DNA of 38,364 bases from Mycobacterium sp. 1274756.6 (GTDB taxonomy: Bacteria; Actinomycetota; Actinomycetes; Mycobacteriales; Mycobacteriaceae): the NCBI RefSeq assembly GCF_001668625.1, contig NZ_LZLJ01000009.1, positions 1 through 38,364 of the forward strand, written 5' to 3'. The translations under genes were made by a program, and so were the position numbers. Below the pieces are notes generated by a model. The model was not told where the DNA came from. It was given only the letters and a program-made list of their open reading frames with translations, and made no database searches. Positions 23,776 to 33,986 of the stretch are shown here, piece after piece. The stretch's first letter is position 1. The number at the start of each line of letters is the position of its first letter.

Positions 23776-24447
23776 ATGAGGCGGGTGAAGAGCTTCCCCA
23801 CCGGTCTGCGCCGCACCGCCGCGCTCGCCGCCCCCGCTGCCCTGATGGCGGCCTCCGTGGCCGTCACCCCGCTCACCGGCATGCTGGCCACCGCGTCGGC
23901 CGCCTGCTCCGACATCGAGGTGGTGTTCGCCCGCGGCACCAACGACTCCCCGGGTGTCGGGCGGGTCGGCAACGCGTTCATCAGCGCGCTGCAGAACCAG
24001 GTGGGCGGCCGCTCGGTCGGTGTGTACGCGGTGAACTACCCGGCCAGCTACGACTTCATGGCCGCCGCCGACGGCGCCAACGACGCCAGCGCCCACGTGC
24101 AGGGCACGGTCGCCAACTGCCCCGACACCCGCATCGTGCTCGGCGGCTACTCCCAGGGCGCCGCGGTCATCGACGTGATCGCCGCCTCCCCGGTGCCGGG
24201 GCTGGGCTTCTCGGCCCCGCTTCCCCCGGGCACCGACGCGCACGTCGCGGCGATCGCGGTGTTCGGCAACCCGTCGGCCAAGCTGGGCCAGCCGCTGTCC
24301 AACAGCCCGGTCTACGGCAACCGCACTATCGACCTGTGCGCCGCCGGCGACCCGGTCTGCTCCGCCGGCGAGGACTTCGACGCGCACTCCGGCTACGTCC
24401 CCGGCCTGACCGACCAGGCCGCCTCCTTCGTCGCCGGTCTGGTGTAG
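23776..24447 (+). CDS. cut4: Cutinase-family esterase (Cut4/Rv3452-like)
   Basis: Secreted cutinase-family enzyme, 223 residues from this ATG, corresponding by position to Rv3452, whose product is reported to have phospholipase activity. Signal peptide to about residue 43 (LATASAAC). The triad is intact: S126 in GGYSQG, D192 in DLCAAGDPVC, H204 in FDAHSGYVPG; T55 in FARGTNDSPG serves the oxyanion hole. The start is uncertain. The ATG at 23776 has no ribosome site. A GTG at 23785 lies 7 bases beyond the TAGCAT box and could be a leaderless start, shortening the protein by 3 residues. The third paralogue follows by 9 bp. Confidence 0.9.
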   Translation: MRRVKSFPTGLRRTAALAAPAALMAASVAVTPLTGMLATASAACSDIEVVFARGTNDSPGVGRVGNAFISALQNQVGGRSVGVYAVNYPASYDFMAAADGANDASAHVQGTVANCPDTRIVLGGYSQGAAVIDVIAASPVPGLGFSAPLPPGTDAHVAAIAVFGNPSAKLGQPLSNSPVYGNRTIDLCAAGDPVCSAGEDFDAHSGYVPGLTDQAASFVAGLV

Positions 24448-24456
24448 GCGGCGGGC

Positions 24457-25128
24457 ATGGGCCGGGCCATCGCAGCGGTGGTGGCGGCGCTCGCCGCCCT
24501 GACCCTGCCGGTTGCGCCGGCCCCACCGGCGTCGGCCGCCGGCTGTTCGGAGGTCGAGGTGATCTTCGCGCGCGGTCGGATGGAGCCCGCGGGCCCGGGC
24601 AAGCTCGGTGCGGCCATGGTCGAGTCACTGCGGGCCGCCCTGCCGCGCACCGACATCGGGCTCTACCCGGTGCGCTACGCCGCCGACACCGACGTGTTGC
24701 CCGGCGCCAACGACATGAGCCGGCGCGTGCAGTACATGATCGCCAACTGCCCGAACACCAAGCTGGTGCTGGGCGGCTACTCGCTGGGCGCGGCCGTGAC
24801 CGACCTGGTGCTCGCGGCGCCGACCTCGTTCTTCGGCTGGAACGATCCGCTGCCGCCGGCCGCGCCGTCGCACATCGCGGCGGTGGCGCTGTTCGGCAAC
24901 GGCAGCAACTGGCTCGGCCCGATCACCACGTTCAGCCCGGCCTACCGCGACCGGACGATCGAGTTGTGTCACGGCGCCGACCCGATCTGCAACCCGGCCG
25001 ACCCCAAGACGTGGCGCAACAACTGGCCCGATCATCTCGCCGACGCCTACCTCGACGCCGGCATGGCCCGGCAGGCGGCGAACTTCGTGGCCGGCAAGCT
25101 CGGGTCAGCAGCACCCAGTTCCGGCTGA
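24457..25128 (+). CDS. Divergent cutinase-family protein, third paralogue
   Basis: A 223-residue secreted cutinase-family protein with a signal peptide to about residue 28 (PPASAAGC). The triad residues are present: S109 in GGYSLG, D175 in [11 protein letters not shown]193 in [10 protein letters not shown]. Two normally conserved sites are changed. The motif FARGT(x)E reads FARGRMEP (Arg41 in place of Thr/Ser), and the Gln after the catalytic Ser is Leu110; both sit at the oxyanion hole in cutinases. Activity or substrate may therefore differ. It occupies the place where M. tuberculosis, as I recall, has Rv3453-Rv3454. Its 3' end overlaps truA by 24 bp, tail to tail. Confidence 0.88.
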   Translation: MGRAIAAVVAALAALTLPVAPAPPASAAGCSEVEVIFARGRMEPAGPGKLGAAMVESLRAALPRTDIGLYPVRYAADTDVLPGANDMSRRVQYMIANCPNTKLVLGGYSLGAAVTDLVLAAPTSFFGWNDPLPPAAPSHIAAVALFGNGSNWLGPITTFSPAYRDRTIELCHGADPICNPADPKTWRNNWPDHLADAYLDAGMARQAANFVAGKLGSAAPSSG

Positions 25129-25992
25129 CCCGTCGGCGAGGTCCTGCCGGCCCCGCAGGTCGCGGGTGACCGCGGTGCGGGCGGCGAGTTCGTCGTCGGG
25201 CGGGTAGTCGACGCCCACCAGGGTCAGCCCGTGCGCCGGGGCGGCGGCGAAGGCGCTGGAGCGCTTCGGTTCGTCCAGCAGCGCCGCGCACCACTGCGCG
25301 GACCGCCGGCCCTCCCCGACCGCCAGCAGCGCCCCGACCAGGGAGCGCACCATCGACCAGCAGAACGCGTCGGCGCTGACGTGTGCGCAGACCAGGTCCC
25401 CGTCCCGGTCGAAGTCGAGTCGCTGCAGGTCGCGGATCGTGGTGGCGCCGGGCCGGTGCCGGCAGAACGCGGCGAAGTCGTGCAGGCCGAGCAGGGGCTG
25501 CGCCGCCGCCGACATCGCGGCCACATCCAGCTGCCGGGGCCAGGCGGTGACGTAGCGCGCCTGCAGCGGGTCGGCCCCGTGCGCCGCGGTGGTCAGCTGG
25601 TACCGGTAGTGGCGGCGCAGCGCGGCGAACCGGGCGTCGAACCCGTTCGGGGCCCGCCCGATCCGGCGCACCCGCACATCCGCGGGCAGGAAGCGGGCCA
25701 GCCGGCGCAGCAGCGGCAGGAACTCCGGCTGCTCCGGGCGGGGGTGCCGCGGGTAGGCGTAGGGCAGCGCCGCGGTCGGCACGTCGACGTGGGCGACCTG
25801 CCCGGTGGCGTGCACACCGCTGTCGGTGCGTCCGGCCCCGTACAGCCGCAGCGGGGTGCGGAAGATCGTGGCGAGCGCGTCCTCGAGCACACCGGCGACC
25901 GTGCGCCGCCCCGCCTGGACCGCCCAGCCGGCGAACTCGGTGCCGTCGTAGGCGAGGTCGAGGCGCAGCCGGGTCGACGGCCCGCCGCTCAC
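25105..25992 (-). CDS. truA: tRNA pseudouridine(38-40) synthase TruA
   Basis: Makes pseudouridine at tRNA positions 38-40 in the anticodon arm; cytoplasmic. 295 residues. The catalytic Asp57 lies in [12 protein letters not shown], the TruA signature. [16 protein letters not shown] at the start and [19 protein letters not shown] near the end are also typical. GTG start at 25992, 4 bp after rplQ, so it is the last gene of the alpha ribosomal operon, as in M. tuberculosis. The C-terminal 25 residues (after [12 protein letters not shown]) look unstructured and overlap the cutinase gene on the other strand. Confidence 0.96.
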   Translation of the reverse strand: MSGGPSTRLRLDLAYDGTEFAGWAVQAGRRTVAGVLEDALATIFRTPLRLYGAGRTDSGVHATGQVAHVDVPTAALPYAYPRHPRPEQPEFLPLLRRLARFLPADVRVRRIGRAPNGFDARFAALRRHYRYQLTTAAHGADPLQARYVTAWPRQLDVAAMSAAAQPLLGLHDFAAFCRHRPGATTIRDLQRLDFDRDGDLVCAHVSADAFCWSMVRSLVGALLAVGEGRRSAQWCAALLDEPKRSSAFAAAPAHGLTLVGVDYPPDDELAARTAVTRDLRGRQDLADGSAGTGCC

Positions 25993-25996
25993 CCGA

Positions 25997-26587
25997 TCAG
26001 GAGTTGTCGGTCTCGTCCGCCGCGTCGGCGTCCTGCGCCGGGGCGGTCTCCTCGGCCGCGGCCTCCGGGGTGGCCTCGGCGTCCGGGGCGTCCGGGGCGT
26101 CCGCCACGTCGGCCTCGGCTTCCGGCTGGGCTTCCGCGTCGGCTTCGGCCGCCGGCTGGGTCTCCGCGGCCGCCTTGGCGGCCTGCTTGGCCGCCGCGCG
26201 CTGGGCGCGCTCGGCCTCGGAGGTGACCGTCTTCTCCTGCACCAACTCGATCACCGCCATCGGGGCGTTGTCGCCCTTGCGCGAGTCGAGCTTGATGATG
26301 CGGGTGTAGCCGCCGTTGCGGTCGGCGAAGTGCGGGCCGATCTCGGCGAACAGGATGTGCACCACGTCCTTGTCGCGGATCTTCTTCAGCACCTCACGCC
26401 GGTTGTGCAGCGTGCCCTTCTTGGCGTGGGTGATCAGCTTCTCCGCGTACGGCCGCAACGCCCGAGCCTTGGCCTCGGTGGTCCGGATCCGGCCGTGCTC
26501 GAACAGCGCGGTCGCCAGGTTCGCCAGAATCGCCTTCTGGTGGGCAGAGGATCCGCCGAGGCGGGGTCCCTTGGTGGGCTTGGGCAT
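25997..26587 (-). CDS. rplQ: 50S ribosomal protein bL17
   Basis: Large-subunit protein L17. The core (residues 1 to about 120) has [41 protein letters not shown] and a GYTRIIKL strand. A long acidic Ala/Glu/Pro-rich tail brings it to 196 residues, against about 120-130 in most bacteria; mycobacterial L17 carries such tails. The tail is low complexity with repeated DA and EA pairs. ATG at 26587. The 116-bp gap to rpoA holds a nested hairpin element. Confidence 0.96.
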   Translation of the reverse strand: MPKPTKGPRLGGSSAHQKAILANLATALFEHGRIRTTEAKARALRPYAEKLITHAKKGTLHNRREVLKKIRDKDVVHILFAEIGPHFADRNGGYTRIIKLDSRKGDNAPMAVIELVQEKTVTSEAERAQRAAAKQAAKAAAETQPAAEADAEAQPEAEADVADAPDAPDAEATPEAAAEETAPAQDADAADETDNS

Positions 26588-26653
26588 TGGGACTTCTCCT
26601 AAATGGGGCCGACCCCCGTATCAGGTAGGGCCGGGACGGACCTTTCTCGATGT

Positions 26654-26698
26654 GTCCGGTTCCTCAACGGCCGCTGCGCGGCCGCGTCGTCACCGGAC
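26654..26698 (-). other. Nested stem-loop between rpoA and rplQ
   Basis: An outer 7-bp stem, GTCCGGT (26654-26660) with ACCGGAC (26692-26698), encloses an inner 7-bp hairpin, CGGCCGC-TGC-GCGGCCG (26668-26684). It begins 5 bp past the rpoA stop. It could attenuate transcription or protect the upstream mRNA, adjusting the rpoA:rplQ ratio. No T-run. Confidence 0.5.
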
Positions 26699-26703
26699 GG
26701 CCG

Positions 26704-27774
<1,071 letters not shown>

Positions 27775-27864
27775 CTATTTGATGCCGGTTGGTTTCCCGC
27801 GCCGACCCGCGTGATGCGGCCGTTCGTCGCAAGACGAGCGCCGCGCCCGCGGGCGCCGCAGGAG

Positions 27865-27887
27865 GCCCGCGCCGACCTGGCGCGGGC
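27865..27887 (-). other. GC hairpin after rpsD
   Basis: GCCCGCGCC-GACCT-GGCGCGGGC, a perfect 9-bp stem with a 5-base loop, 7 bp past the rpsD stop in the transcribed direction. It has no T-run, and rpoA follows in the same direction, so it is more likely an attenuator or RNA-processing site than a full terminator. Confidence 0.5.
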
Positions 27888-27894
27888 GGTGCTG

Positions 27895-28500
27895 CTACTT
27901 CGAGTAGAACTCGACGATCAGCTGCTCGGTGAGCGGCACGTCGATCTGGCTCCGCTCGGGCAGCTGGTGGACCAGGATGCGCTGCCGCTCGCCGACCACC
28001 TGCAGCCAAGCCGGGATCGGGCGCTCGCCGGCGGTCTCCCGGGCGATCTGGAACGGCAGGGTGTTCAGCGACTTCTCCCGCACGTCGATGATGTCGTACT
28101 GCGACACCCGGTAGCTGGGGATGTCGACCTTGACGCCGTTGACGGTGAAGTGGCCGTGGCTGACCAGCTGCCGGGCCATCCGCCGGGTGCGGGCCAGGCC
28201 GGCGCGGTAGACGACGTTGTCCAGCCGGCTCTCCAGGATTTTGAGCAGTTCGTCGCCGGTCTTGGCGGCCCGGGCGGCCGCCTCCTCGTAGTAGCGACGG
28301 AACTGCTTCTCCATCACGCCGTAGGTGAAGCGGGCCTTCTGCTTCTCCTGCAGCTGCAGCCGGTATTCGCTCTCCTTGACCCGGGCGCGGCCGTGCTGGC
28401 CGGGCGGGTAGGGGCGCTTCTCGAATGCCTGGTCACCGCCGATGAGGTCGACGCCAAGACGACGCGACTTGCGGGTGGCAGGTCCGGTGTAACGAGCCAT
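27895..28500 (-). CDS. rpsD: 30S ribosomal protein uS4
   Basis: Small-subunit protein S4, 201 residues, a primary 16S rRNA binder that in many bacteria also represses the alpha operon. MARYTGPATRKSRRLG at the start, YPPGQHG, the S4 RNA-binding domain near 92-155 (LDNVVYRAGLARTRRMARQ, VSHGHFTVNG), and LIVEFYSK at the end. The N-terminal region lacks the zinc-binding cysteines, i.e. it is the Cys-free form. It follows rpsK by 14 bp. Confidence 0.98.
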   Translation of the reverse strand: MARYTGPATRKSRRLGVDLIGGDQAFEKRPYPPGQHGRARVKESEYRLQLQEKQKARFTYGVMEKQFRRYYEEAAARAAKTGDELLKILESRLDNVVYRAGLARTRRMARQLVSHGHFTVNGVKVDIPSYRVSQYDIIDVREKSLNTLPFQIARETAGERPIPAWLQVVGERQRILVHQLPERSQIDVPLTEQLIVEFYSK

Positions 28501-28514
28501 GGTGTCCTGTCCTC

Positions 28515-28928
28515 CTAGACCCGGCGCCGCTTGGGCGGACGGCAGCCGTTGTGCGGCTGCGGGGTGACATCGGAAATCGCGCCGACCTCCAGGCCGGCGG
28601 CCTGCAGCGACCGGATCGCGGTCTCCCGGCCCGAGCCGGGGCCCTTGACGAACACGTCGACCTTGCGCACACCGTGCTCCTGGGCCTTGCGCGCGGCGTT
28701 CTCGGCGGCGAGCTGCGCGGCGAACGGGGTCGACTTACGCGACCCCTTGAAGCCGACGTGGCCCGACGACGCCCAGGCCAGCACGTTGCCCTGCGGGTCG
28801 GTGATCGTCACGATCGTGTTGTTGAAGGTGCTCTTGATGTGCGCGGCACCGTGCGGGACGTTCTTCTTTTCCCGGCGACGGGTCTTCTGACCCTTCTTCG
28901 CCGCGGATGACGCTTTCTTGGCGGGCAT
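28515..28928 (-). CDS. rpsK: 30S ribosomal protein uS11
   Basis: Small-subunit protein S11, 137 residues, located at the 30S platform. [41 protein letters not shown] and the C-terminal [16 protein letters not shown] are universal S11 motifs. A Lys-rich N-terminus is normal in actinobacteria. It starts 3 bp after rpsM, so the two are tightly coupled. Confidence 0.98.
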   Translation of the reverse strand: MPAKKASSAAKKGQKTRRREKKNVPHGAAHIKSTFNNTIVTITDPQGNVLAWASSGHVGFKGSRKSTPFAAQLAAENAARKAQEHGVRKVDVFVKGPGSGRETAIRSLQAAGLEVGAISDVTPQPHNGCRPPKRRRV

Positions 28929-28931
28929 GGG

Positions 28932-29306
28932 TTACCTGGCCTTCTTCTTGCCGGCGATGGTGCGCTTGGGGCCCTTGCGGGTGCGCGCATTGGTCTTGGT
29001 CCGCTGGCCGCGCACCGGCAGCCCGCGGCGGTGCCGCAGCCCCTGGTAGCAGCCGATCTCGATCTTGCGGCGGATGTCGGCCTGCACCTCGCGGCGCAGG
29101 TCACCCTCCACCTTGAGATTGCCCTCGATGTAGTCGCGCAGCTTGGTCAGCTGGTCGTCGGTGAGGTCCTTGCTGCGCAGGTCCTTGTCGATCCCGGTCG
29201 CGGCCAGGATCTCGTTCGACCGGGTGCGGCCGACACCGTAGATATAGGTCAGCGCGATCTCCATCCGCTTATCACGCGGCAGATCGACGCCCACAAGTCG
29301 TGCCAT
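28932..29306 (-). CDS. rpsM: 30S ribosomal protein uS13
   Basis: Small-subunit protein S13, 124 residues, at the 30S head and in contact with P-site tRNA and the 50S subunit. [31 protein letters not shown] and the basic C-terminus with [19 protein letters not shown] are diagnostic. ATG at 29306. A 144-bp stretch with a small hairpin precedes it, longer than usual inside this operon. Confidence 0.98.
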   Translation of the reverse strand: MARLVGVDLPRDKRMEIALTYIYGVGRTRSNEILAATGIDKDLRSKDLTDDQLTKLRDYIEGNLKVEGDLRREVQADIRRKIEIGCYQGLRHRRGLPVRGQRTKTNARTRKGPKRTIAGKKKAR

Positions 29307-29395
29307 GGGTGGCGTTCCTCTTCCTGTTCGGAGGTCTGGTCCCAGCCCGTCCCGGCCGACTGCTCCGGGGCCCGGCCTCCTTCCGGGCGTGCCGC

Positions 29396-29412
29396 GAGCG
29401 GCCTATCCGCTC
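29396..29412 (-). other. Small hairpin in the rpmJ-rpsM gap
   Basis: GAGCGG-CCTAT-CCGCTC, a perfect 6-bp stem with a 5-base loop, in the 144-bp leader before rpsM. It could be part of an S4-type translational operator, since S4 controls the alpha operon at rpsM in Escherichia coli. Weak evidence. Confidence 0.3.
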
Positions 29413-29450
29413 ACTGGTACTGGGAGGTCTGCATTCAGTTGTGTCGCCGG

Positions 29451-29564
29451 TCAGCCTTGCCGCTGCTTGTGGCGCGGATCGGAGCAGATCACCATGACCC
29501 GCCCATGCCGGCGGATCACCCTGCACTTGTCGCAGATCGGCTTGACGCTCGGGTTCACCTTCAC
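29451..29564 (-). CDS. rpmJ: 50S ribosomal protein bL36
   Basis: Large-subunit protein L36, 37 residues, translated by hand: [14 protein letters not shown] at the start and RHKQRQG at the end. The zinc ribbon is complete: C11, C14, C27 and H32. It is the C+ (zinc-binding) form. The start is GTG at 29564, and the gene lies between infA (32 bp upstream) and rpsM, its usual place. Confidence 0.97.
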
Positions 29565-29596
29565 GGCTGTTGTGATCCTGTTCTCGCTGGGTGTTG

Positions 29597-29818
29597 TTAC
29601 TTGTACCGGTAAACGATGCGGCCACGACTCAGGTCGTAGGGCGACAACTCCACCACCACCCGGTCCTCGGGCAGGATACGGATGTAGTGCTGGCGCATCT
29701 TCCCACTGATGTGCGCGAGCACCCGATGTCCGTTCTCCAACTCAATGCGAAACATCGCATTGGGCAGCGGCTCAACCACGCGGCCCTCGACCTCGATGGC
29801 GCCGTCCTTTTTGGCCAT
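29597..29818 (-). CDS. infA: Translation initiation factor IF-1
   Basis: IF-1, 73 residues, an OB-fold protein that blocks the ribosomal A site during initiation. [40 protein letters not shown] and [17 protein letters not shown] are near-universal. The ATG at 29818 is the usual start. An in-frame ATG 21 bases upstream (MEDCRRDM) would add seven residues and is not expected from the family. First gene of the alpha operon here. Confidence 0.98.
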   Translation of the reverse strand: MAKKDGAIEVEGRVVEPLPNAMFRIELENGHRVLAHISGKMRQHYIRILPEDRVVVELSPYDLSRGRIVYRYK

Positions 29819-29958
29819 GTCTCTCCGGCAATCCTCCATGTTCGGTACACATAGGCACGGCGGCGTCGACTCCACGACGTGAGCTGGTGGTTGGAAATTC
29901 CACGGAATTCCAGAACAGGGCACGCAACGAGCCGGCGCGGAAGCCGCACCGCCGATCC

Positions 29959-29987
29959 ACGATACCCGCATCGGCGCCGTGCGCCAA
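29959..29987 (-). promoter_or_regulatory. Candidate promoter for the infA-rplQ operon
   Basis: On the minus strand TTGGCG (29987-29982), 17 bases, TATCGT (29964-29959). Predicted start near 29952, leader about 134 bases. The rest of 29819-30076, a divergent intergenic region, shows nothing else I can name apart from a run of Gs and the GGAAGGGGGG ribosome site of the next gene. Confidence 0.45.
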
Positions 29988-30076
29988 AATTGTGTGCAAC
30001 CCCCCCGCCGTGGGCTGCGAGGATCGTTCTACCAGGCCCGACGGCATCCCGCTGCGGGCCAGGCGGAAGGGGGGCC

Positions 30077-30571
30077 GTGGCCGCTGTCTACCTCGCGGTG
30101 TTCGCCGTCGGCGCGGTCGGCGTGCTCGCCGCGCTGCTGCTCGCCGATGTCGACGCCGACGGGATGCCCTTCCTGAGCCTGACCAGCCTGTCGGCGGCGC
30201 TGCTCGGCGCGGGCACCGGCGGGCTGGTCGGAACCCGGGTCGGGCTCGGCGCGGTGGCCACCACGCTCGTCGCCGCGGGCAGCGGGGCGGTGCTGCTGCT
30301 GGGCCTGCAGGGCGTCGTGCTGCCCTACCTGCGCCGTCAGCAGAGCAACTCACAGCGGGGCCGGTCCTCCTACATCGGGCTGCTCGGCACCGTCACCCTC
30401 GACGTGCCCGTCGACGGCTGGGGCGAGGTCGCCTTCGTCGACGCCGACGGCAACCGGGTGCGGTCCCGCGCCGTGAGCGAAGAAACCGATCCGCTGACCA
30501 AATCCACCCGCGTCTACATCGCCGATGTGGACGCCGACTTCGTCCACGTCGTCGCCGTCCCCGAACCCTGA
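30077..30571 (+). CDS. NfeD-like membrane protein
   Basis: A 164-residue protein of the NfeD/YuaF type that partners flotillins. Three hydrophobic helices (about 3-25, 33-54, 58-80) are followed by a basic stretch (LRRQQSNSQRGRSS) and a C-terminal OB-fold-like domain with the NfeD pattern IGLLGTVTLDVPVDGWGEV, ending DADFVHVVAV. The GTG at 30077 follows a purine-rich ribosome site (GGAAGGGGGG). Flotillin starts 17 bp downstream. The pair probably organises membrane microdomains. At this spot M. tuberculosis has only a divergent gap between infA and Rv3463. Confidence 0.82.
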   Translation: MAAVYLAVFAVGAVGVLAALLLADVDADGMPFLSLTSLSAALLGAGTGGLVGTRVGLGAVATTLVAAGSGAVLLLGLQGVVLPYLRRQQSNSQRGRSSYIGLLGTVTLDVPVDGWGEVAFVDADGNRVRSRAVSEETDPLTKSTRVYIADVDADFVHVVAVPEP

Positions 30572-30588
30572 CCACCGAAAGGCCCGCC

Positions 30589-32016
30589 ATGTCGCTGCTG
30601 CTCATCATCGTCGTCGTCGCCCTCGCGGCCCTGCTGCTGCTGGTCGGCCTGCCGATCATCTACGTGAAGAACTACATCAAGGTGCCGCCCAACGAGGTGG
30701 CGGTGTTCACCGGGCGCGGCACCCCGAAGGTGGTGCGCGGCGGCGCCCGGTTCCGGATGCCCGGCATCGAGCGGGTCGACATCATGAGCCTGGAGCCGTT
30801 CAACGTCAGCATCAACCTGCAGAACGCGCTGTCCAACAACGGTGTGCCGGTCAACGTCGAAGCCGTCGGGCTGGTGCGGATCGGCTCGGCTGACGAGGCG
30901 GTGCAGACCGCCGTGCAGCGCTTCTTGACCTCCAACCTTGAGGAACTGCAGCGCCAGATCAACGAGATCCTCGCCGGCAGCCTGCGCGGGATCACCGCCA
31001 CGATGACCGTCGAAGACCTCAACTCCAACCGGGACACGCTGGCCCGCAACGTCGTCGAGGAGGCAGGCACCGACCTGGCCCGCATCGGCATGGAGGTCGA
31101 CGTGCTCAAGATCGCCGGGATCTCCGACTACAACGGCTATCTGGAGTCGCTGGGGCAGCGCCGCATCGCCGAGGTCAAGCGCGACGCCGCCATCGGCACC
31201 GCCGAAGCCGAGCGGGACGCCCAGATCCAGTCCGCCAAGGCGCGTCAGGAGGGCTCGGTGGCCCAGGCGCAGGCCGACACCGCGATCGCCACCGCCAACC
31301 AGAAGCGCGACGTGGAGCTGGCCCGGCTACGCGCCCAGACCGAGGCGGAGAACGCCGAGGCCGACCAGGCCGGGCCGCTGGCGCACGCCCGCGCGGAGAA
31401 GGACGTCGGGATTGCCGTCGAACAGGCCGAGGCCGCCCGGGTGCAGGCCCGCATCGAGGTGGAGCAGCGCCGAGCCGAACAGGCCCAGGCCGCTTTGCAG
31501 GCCGACGTGATCGCCCCGGCCGAGGCGCAACGCCAGGCCGACATCGCCCGGGCCGAGGGGCAGCGGCGAGCCGCGATCCTGGCCGCCGAAGCCGAGGCGG
31601 CGGGCAAAAAGGAGCTCGCCGACGCGCTGCGGGTGGAGCGGCAGGCCGAGGCCGACGGCATCGAGGCCAAGCTGGTCGCCGAGGCCGCGGGCAAGAAGCA
31701 GATCGCCGAGGCGCTGAACAGCTACAGCGCCGAGGCGGCCCGGATGTTGATGCTGCCCGACGTGCTGTCCTCGGTGGTGCAGGCCACCGAGGCGGCCGCG
31801 TCCCCGCTCGGCGACATCGAGCGGCTGTCGATCATCGGCGGTGCCGGCGACACCCGCGACGCGCTCGGCGGGCTGCTGGGCATCAGCCCGCTGAGCCTGG
31901 CCAAGGTGCTGGAGACGCTGAAGTCCTCGGGCATCGACGTGGCGGCGATGCTCAACCGGCCCGCCGCGTCGACCCCGCGCGCCACCAACTCCCACCCGGT
32001 CGGGGCCACCGAGTAG
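30589..32016 (+). CDS. Flotillin-like SPFH-domain protein
   Basis: A 475-residue flotillin. An N-terminal hydrophobic segment (2-25, LLLIIVVVALAALLLLVGLP) inserts in the membrane. The SPFH domain (about 30-190) follows, with YIKVPPNEVAVFTGRGTPKVVRGGARF and an ITATMTVEDLNSNRDTLARNV stretch. A long Ala/Glu-rich coiled coil (about 190-390), full of EAE and QAEA motifs, leads to a C-terminal Gly-rich oligomerisation tail. Flotillins with NfeD partners act as membrane scaffolds in Bacillus; their role in mycobacteria is unclear. Strong EA-rich composition reflects the flotillin domain, not a repeat artefact. Confidence 0.93.
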   Translation: MSLLLIIVVVALAALLLLVGLPIIYVKNYIKVPPNEVAVFTGRGTPKVVRGGARFRMPGIERVDIMSLEPFNVSINLQNALSNNGVPVNVEAVGLVRIGSADEAVQTAVQRFLTSNLEELQRQINEILAGSLRGITATMTVEDLNSNRDTLARNVVEEAGTDLARIGMEVDVLKIAGISDYNGYLESLGQRRIAEVKRDAAIGTAEAERDAQIQSAKARQEGSVAQAQADTAIATANQKRDVELARLRAQTEAENAEADQAGPLAHARAEKDVGIAVEQAEAARVQARIEVEQRRAEQAQAALQADVIAPAEAQRQADIARAEGQRRAAILAAEAEAAGKKELADALRVERQAEADGIEAKLVAEAAGKKQIAEALNSYSAEAARMLMLPDVLSSVVQATEAAASPLGDIERLSIIGGAGDTRDALGGLLGISPLSLAKVLETLKSSGIDVAAMLNRPAASTPRATNSHPVGATE

Positions 32017-32104
32017 CCCGGCGGTCCGCCCGGCCTGACAGACTGGGGTGGACATGACCGCCGGCGCCGAGACAGCGCACGAGGGACAGTAAGGAGCGGC
32101 GCTG

Positions 32105-32962
32105 ATGACCGACGCGATAGCTCTCAAACCCGAACTGGGCCGCTACGGCGTCTGGACCTTCGGGCGGGTGGCCCCCGACCAGGCGGCCGAGATCGAGCGG
32201 CTCGGCTACGGCGCGCTCTGGGTGGGCGGCTCCCCGGCCGCGGACCTGGAGTTCGTGGAGCCGATCCTGGCGGCGACCGAGACGCTGCAGGTGGCCACCG
32301 GCATCGTCAACATCTGGACCGCCCCGGCCGCGGAGGTCGCCGCGTCCTTCCAGCGCATCGAAGCCGCCCACCCGAGCCGGTTCCTGCTCGGTGTCGGCGC
32401 CGGCCACCGTGAGCACACCGAGGAGTACACCAGCCCGCTGCAGGCGCTGGAGGACTACCTGGAGGCCCTGGATGTCGCCGGGGTGCCCACCAGCCGCCGC
32501 GTGGTGGCCGCGCTGGGCCCGCGGGTGCTGGAACTGGCGGCGCAGCGCAGCGCCGGGGCGCATCCCTACCTGACCATCCCCGAGCACACCGGCGGGGCGC
32601 GCGAAGTGATCGGCAACACCGTGTTCCTCGCCCCGGAGCACAAGGTGGTGCTCTCCACCGACACCGCGGCGGCCCGCGCCGTCGGCCGCAAGGCGCTCGA
32701 CATGTACCTCGGGCTGTCGAACTACGTCAACAACTGGCACCGGATGGGGTTCGGCGACCCCGACCTCCGCAAGCCGGGCAGCGACCGGTTCGTCGACGCG
32801 ATGGTCGCCCACGGCACCGCCGATGCGGTGGCCGCGCGGCTGCACGAACACCTCGACGCCGGCGCCGACCACGTCGCCATCCAGGTGCTCGGCGGGCGCG
32901 ACCAGCTGCTGCCGACGCTGACCGAGCTGGCCGGGCCGCTGGGATTGACCGCGCGGGACTGA
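32105..32962 (+). CDS. LLM class F420-dependent oxidoreductase (Rv3463-like)
   Basis: A 285-residue luciferase-like enzyme corresponding by position to Rv3463 (TIGR03620 type). The barrel strands are seen in LGRYGVWTFGRVA, YGALWVGGSPAADL, ATGIVNIWTAPAAEVA and RFLLGVGAGHREH. The C-terminal ADHVAIQVLGG completes the barrel. Probably F420-dependent; substrate unknown. The start ATG at 32105 has AAGGAG 7 bases upstream. A 12-codon reading frame (32054-32092) ends on that ribosome site. The rmlB gene follows 27 bp downstream but has its own -10 box. Confidence 0.9.
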   Translation: MTDAIALKPELGRYGVWTFGRVAPDQAAEIERLGYGALWVGGSPAADLEFVEPILAATETLQVATGIVNIWTAPAAEVAASFQRIEAAHPSRFLLGVGAGHREHTEEYTSPLQALEDYLEALDVAGVPTSRRVVAALGPRVLELAAQRSAGAHPYLTIPEHTGGAREVIGNTVFLAPEHKVVLSTDTAAARAVGRKALDMYLGLSNYVNNWHRMGFGDPDLRKPGSDRFVDAMVAHGTADAVAARLHEHLDAGADHVAIQVLGGRDQLLPTLTELAGPLGLTARD

Positions 32963-33985
<1,023 letters not shown>

Positions 33986-33986
33986 G

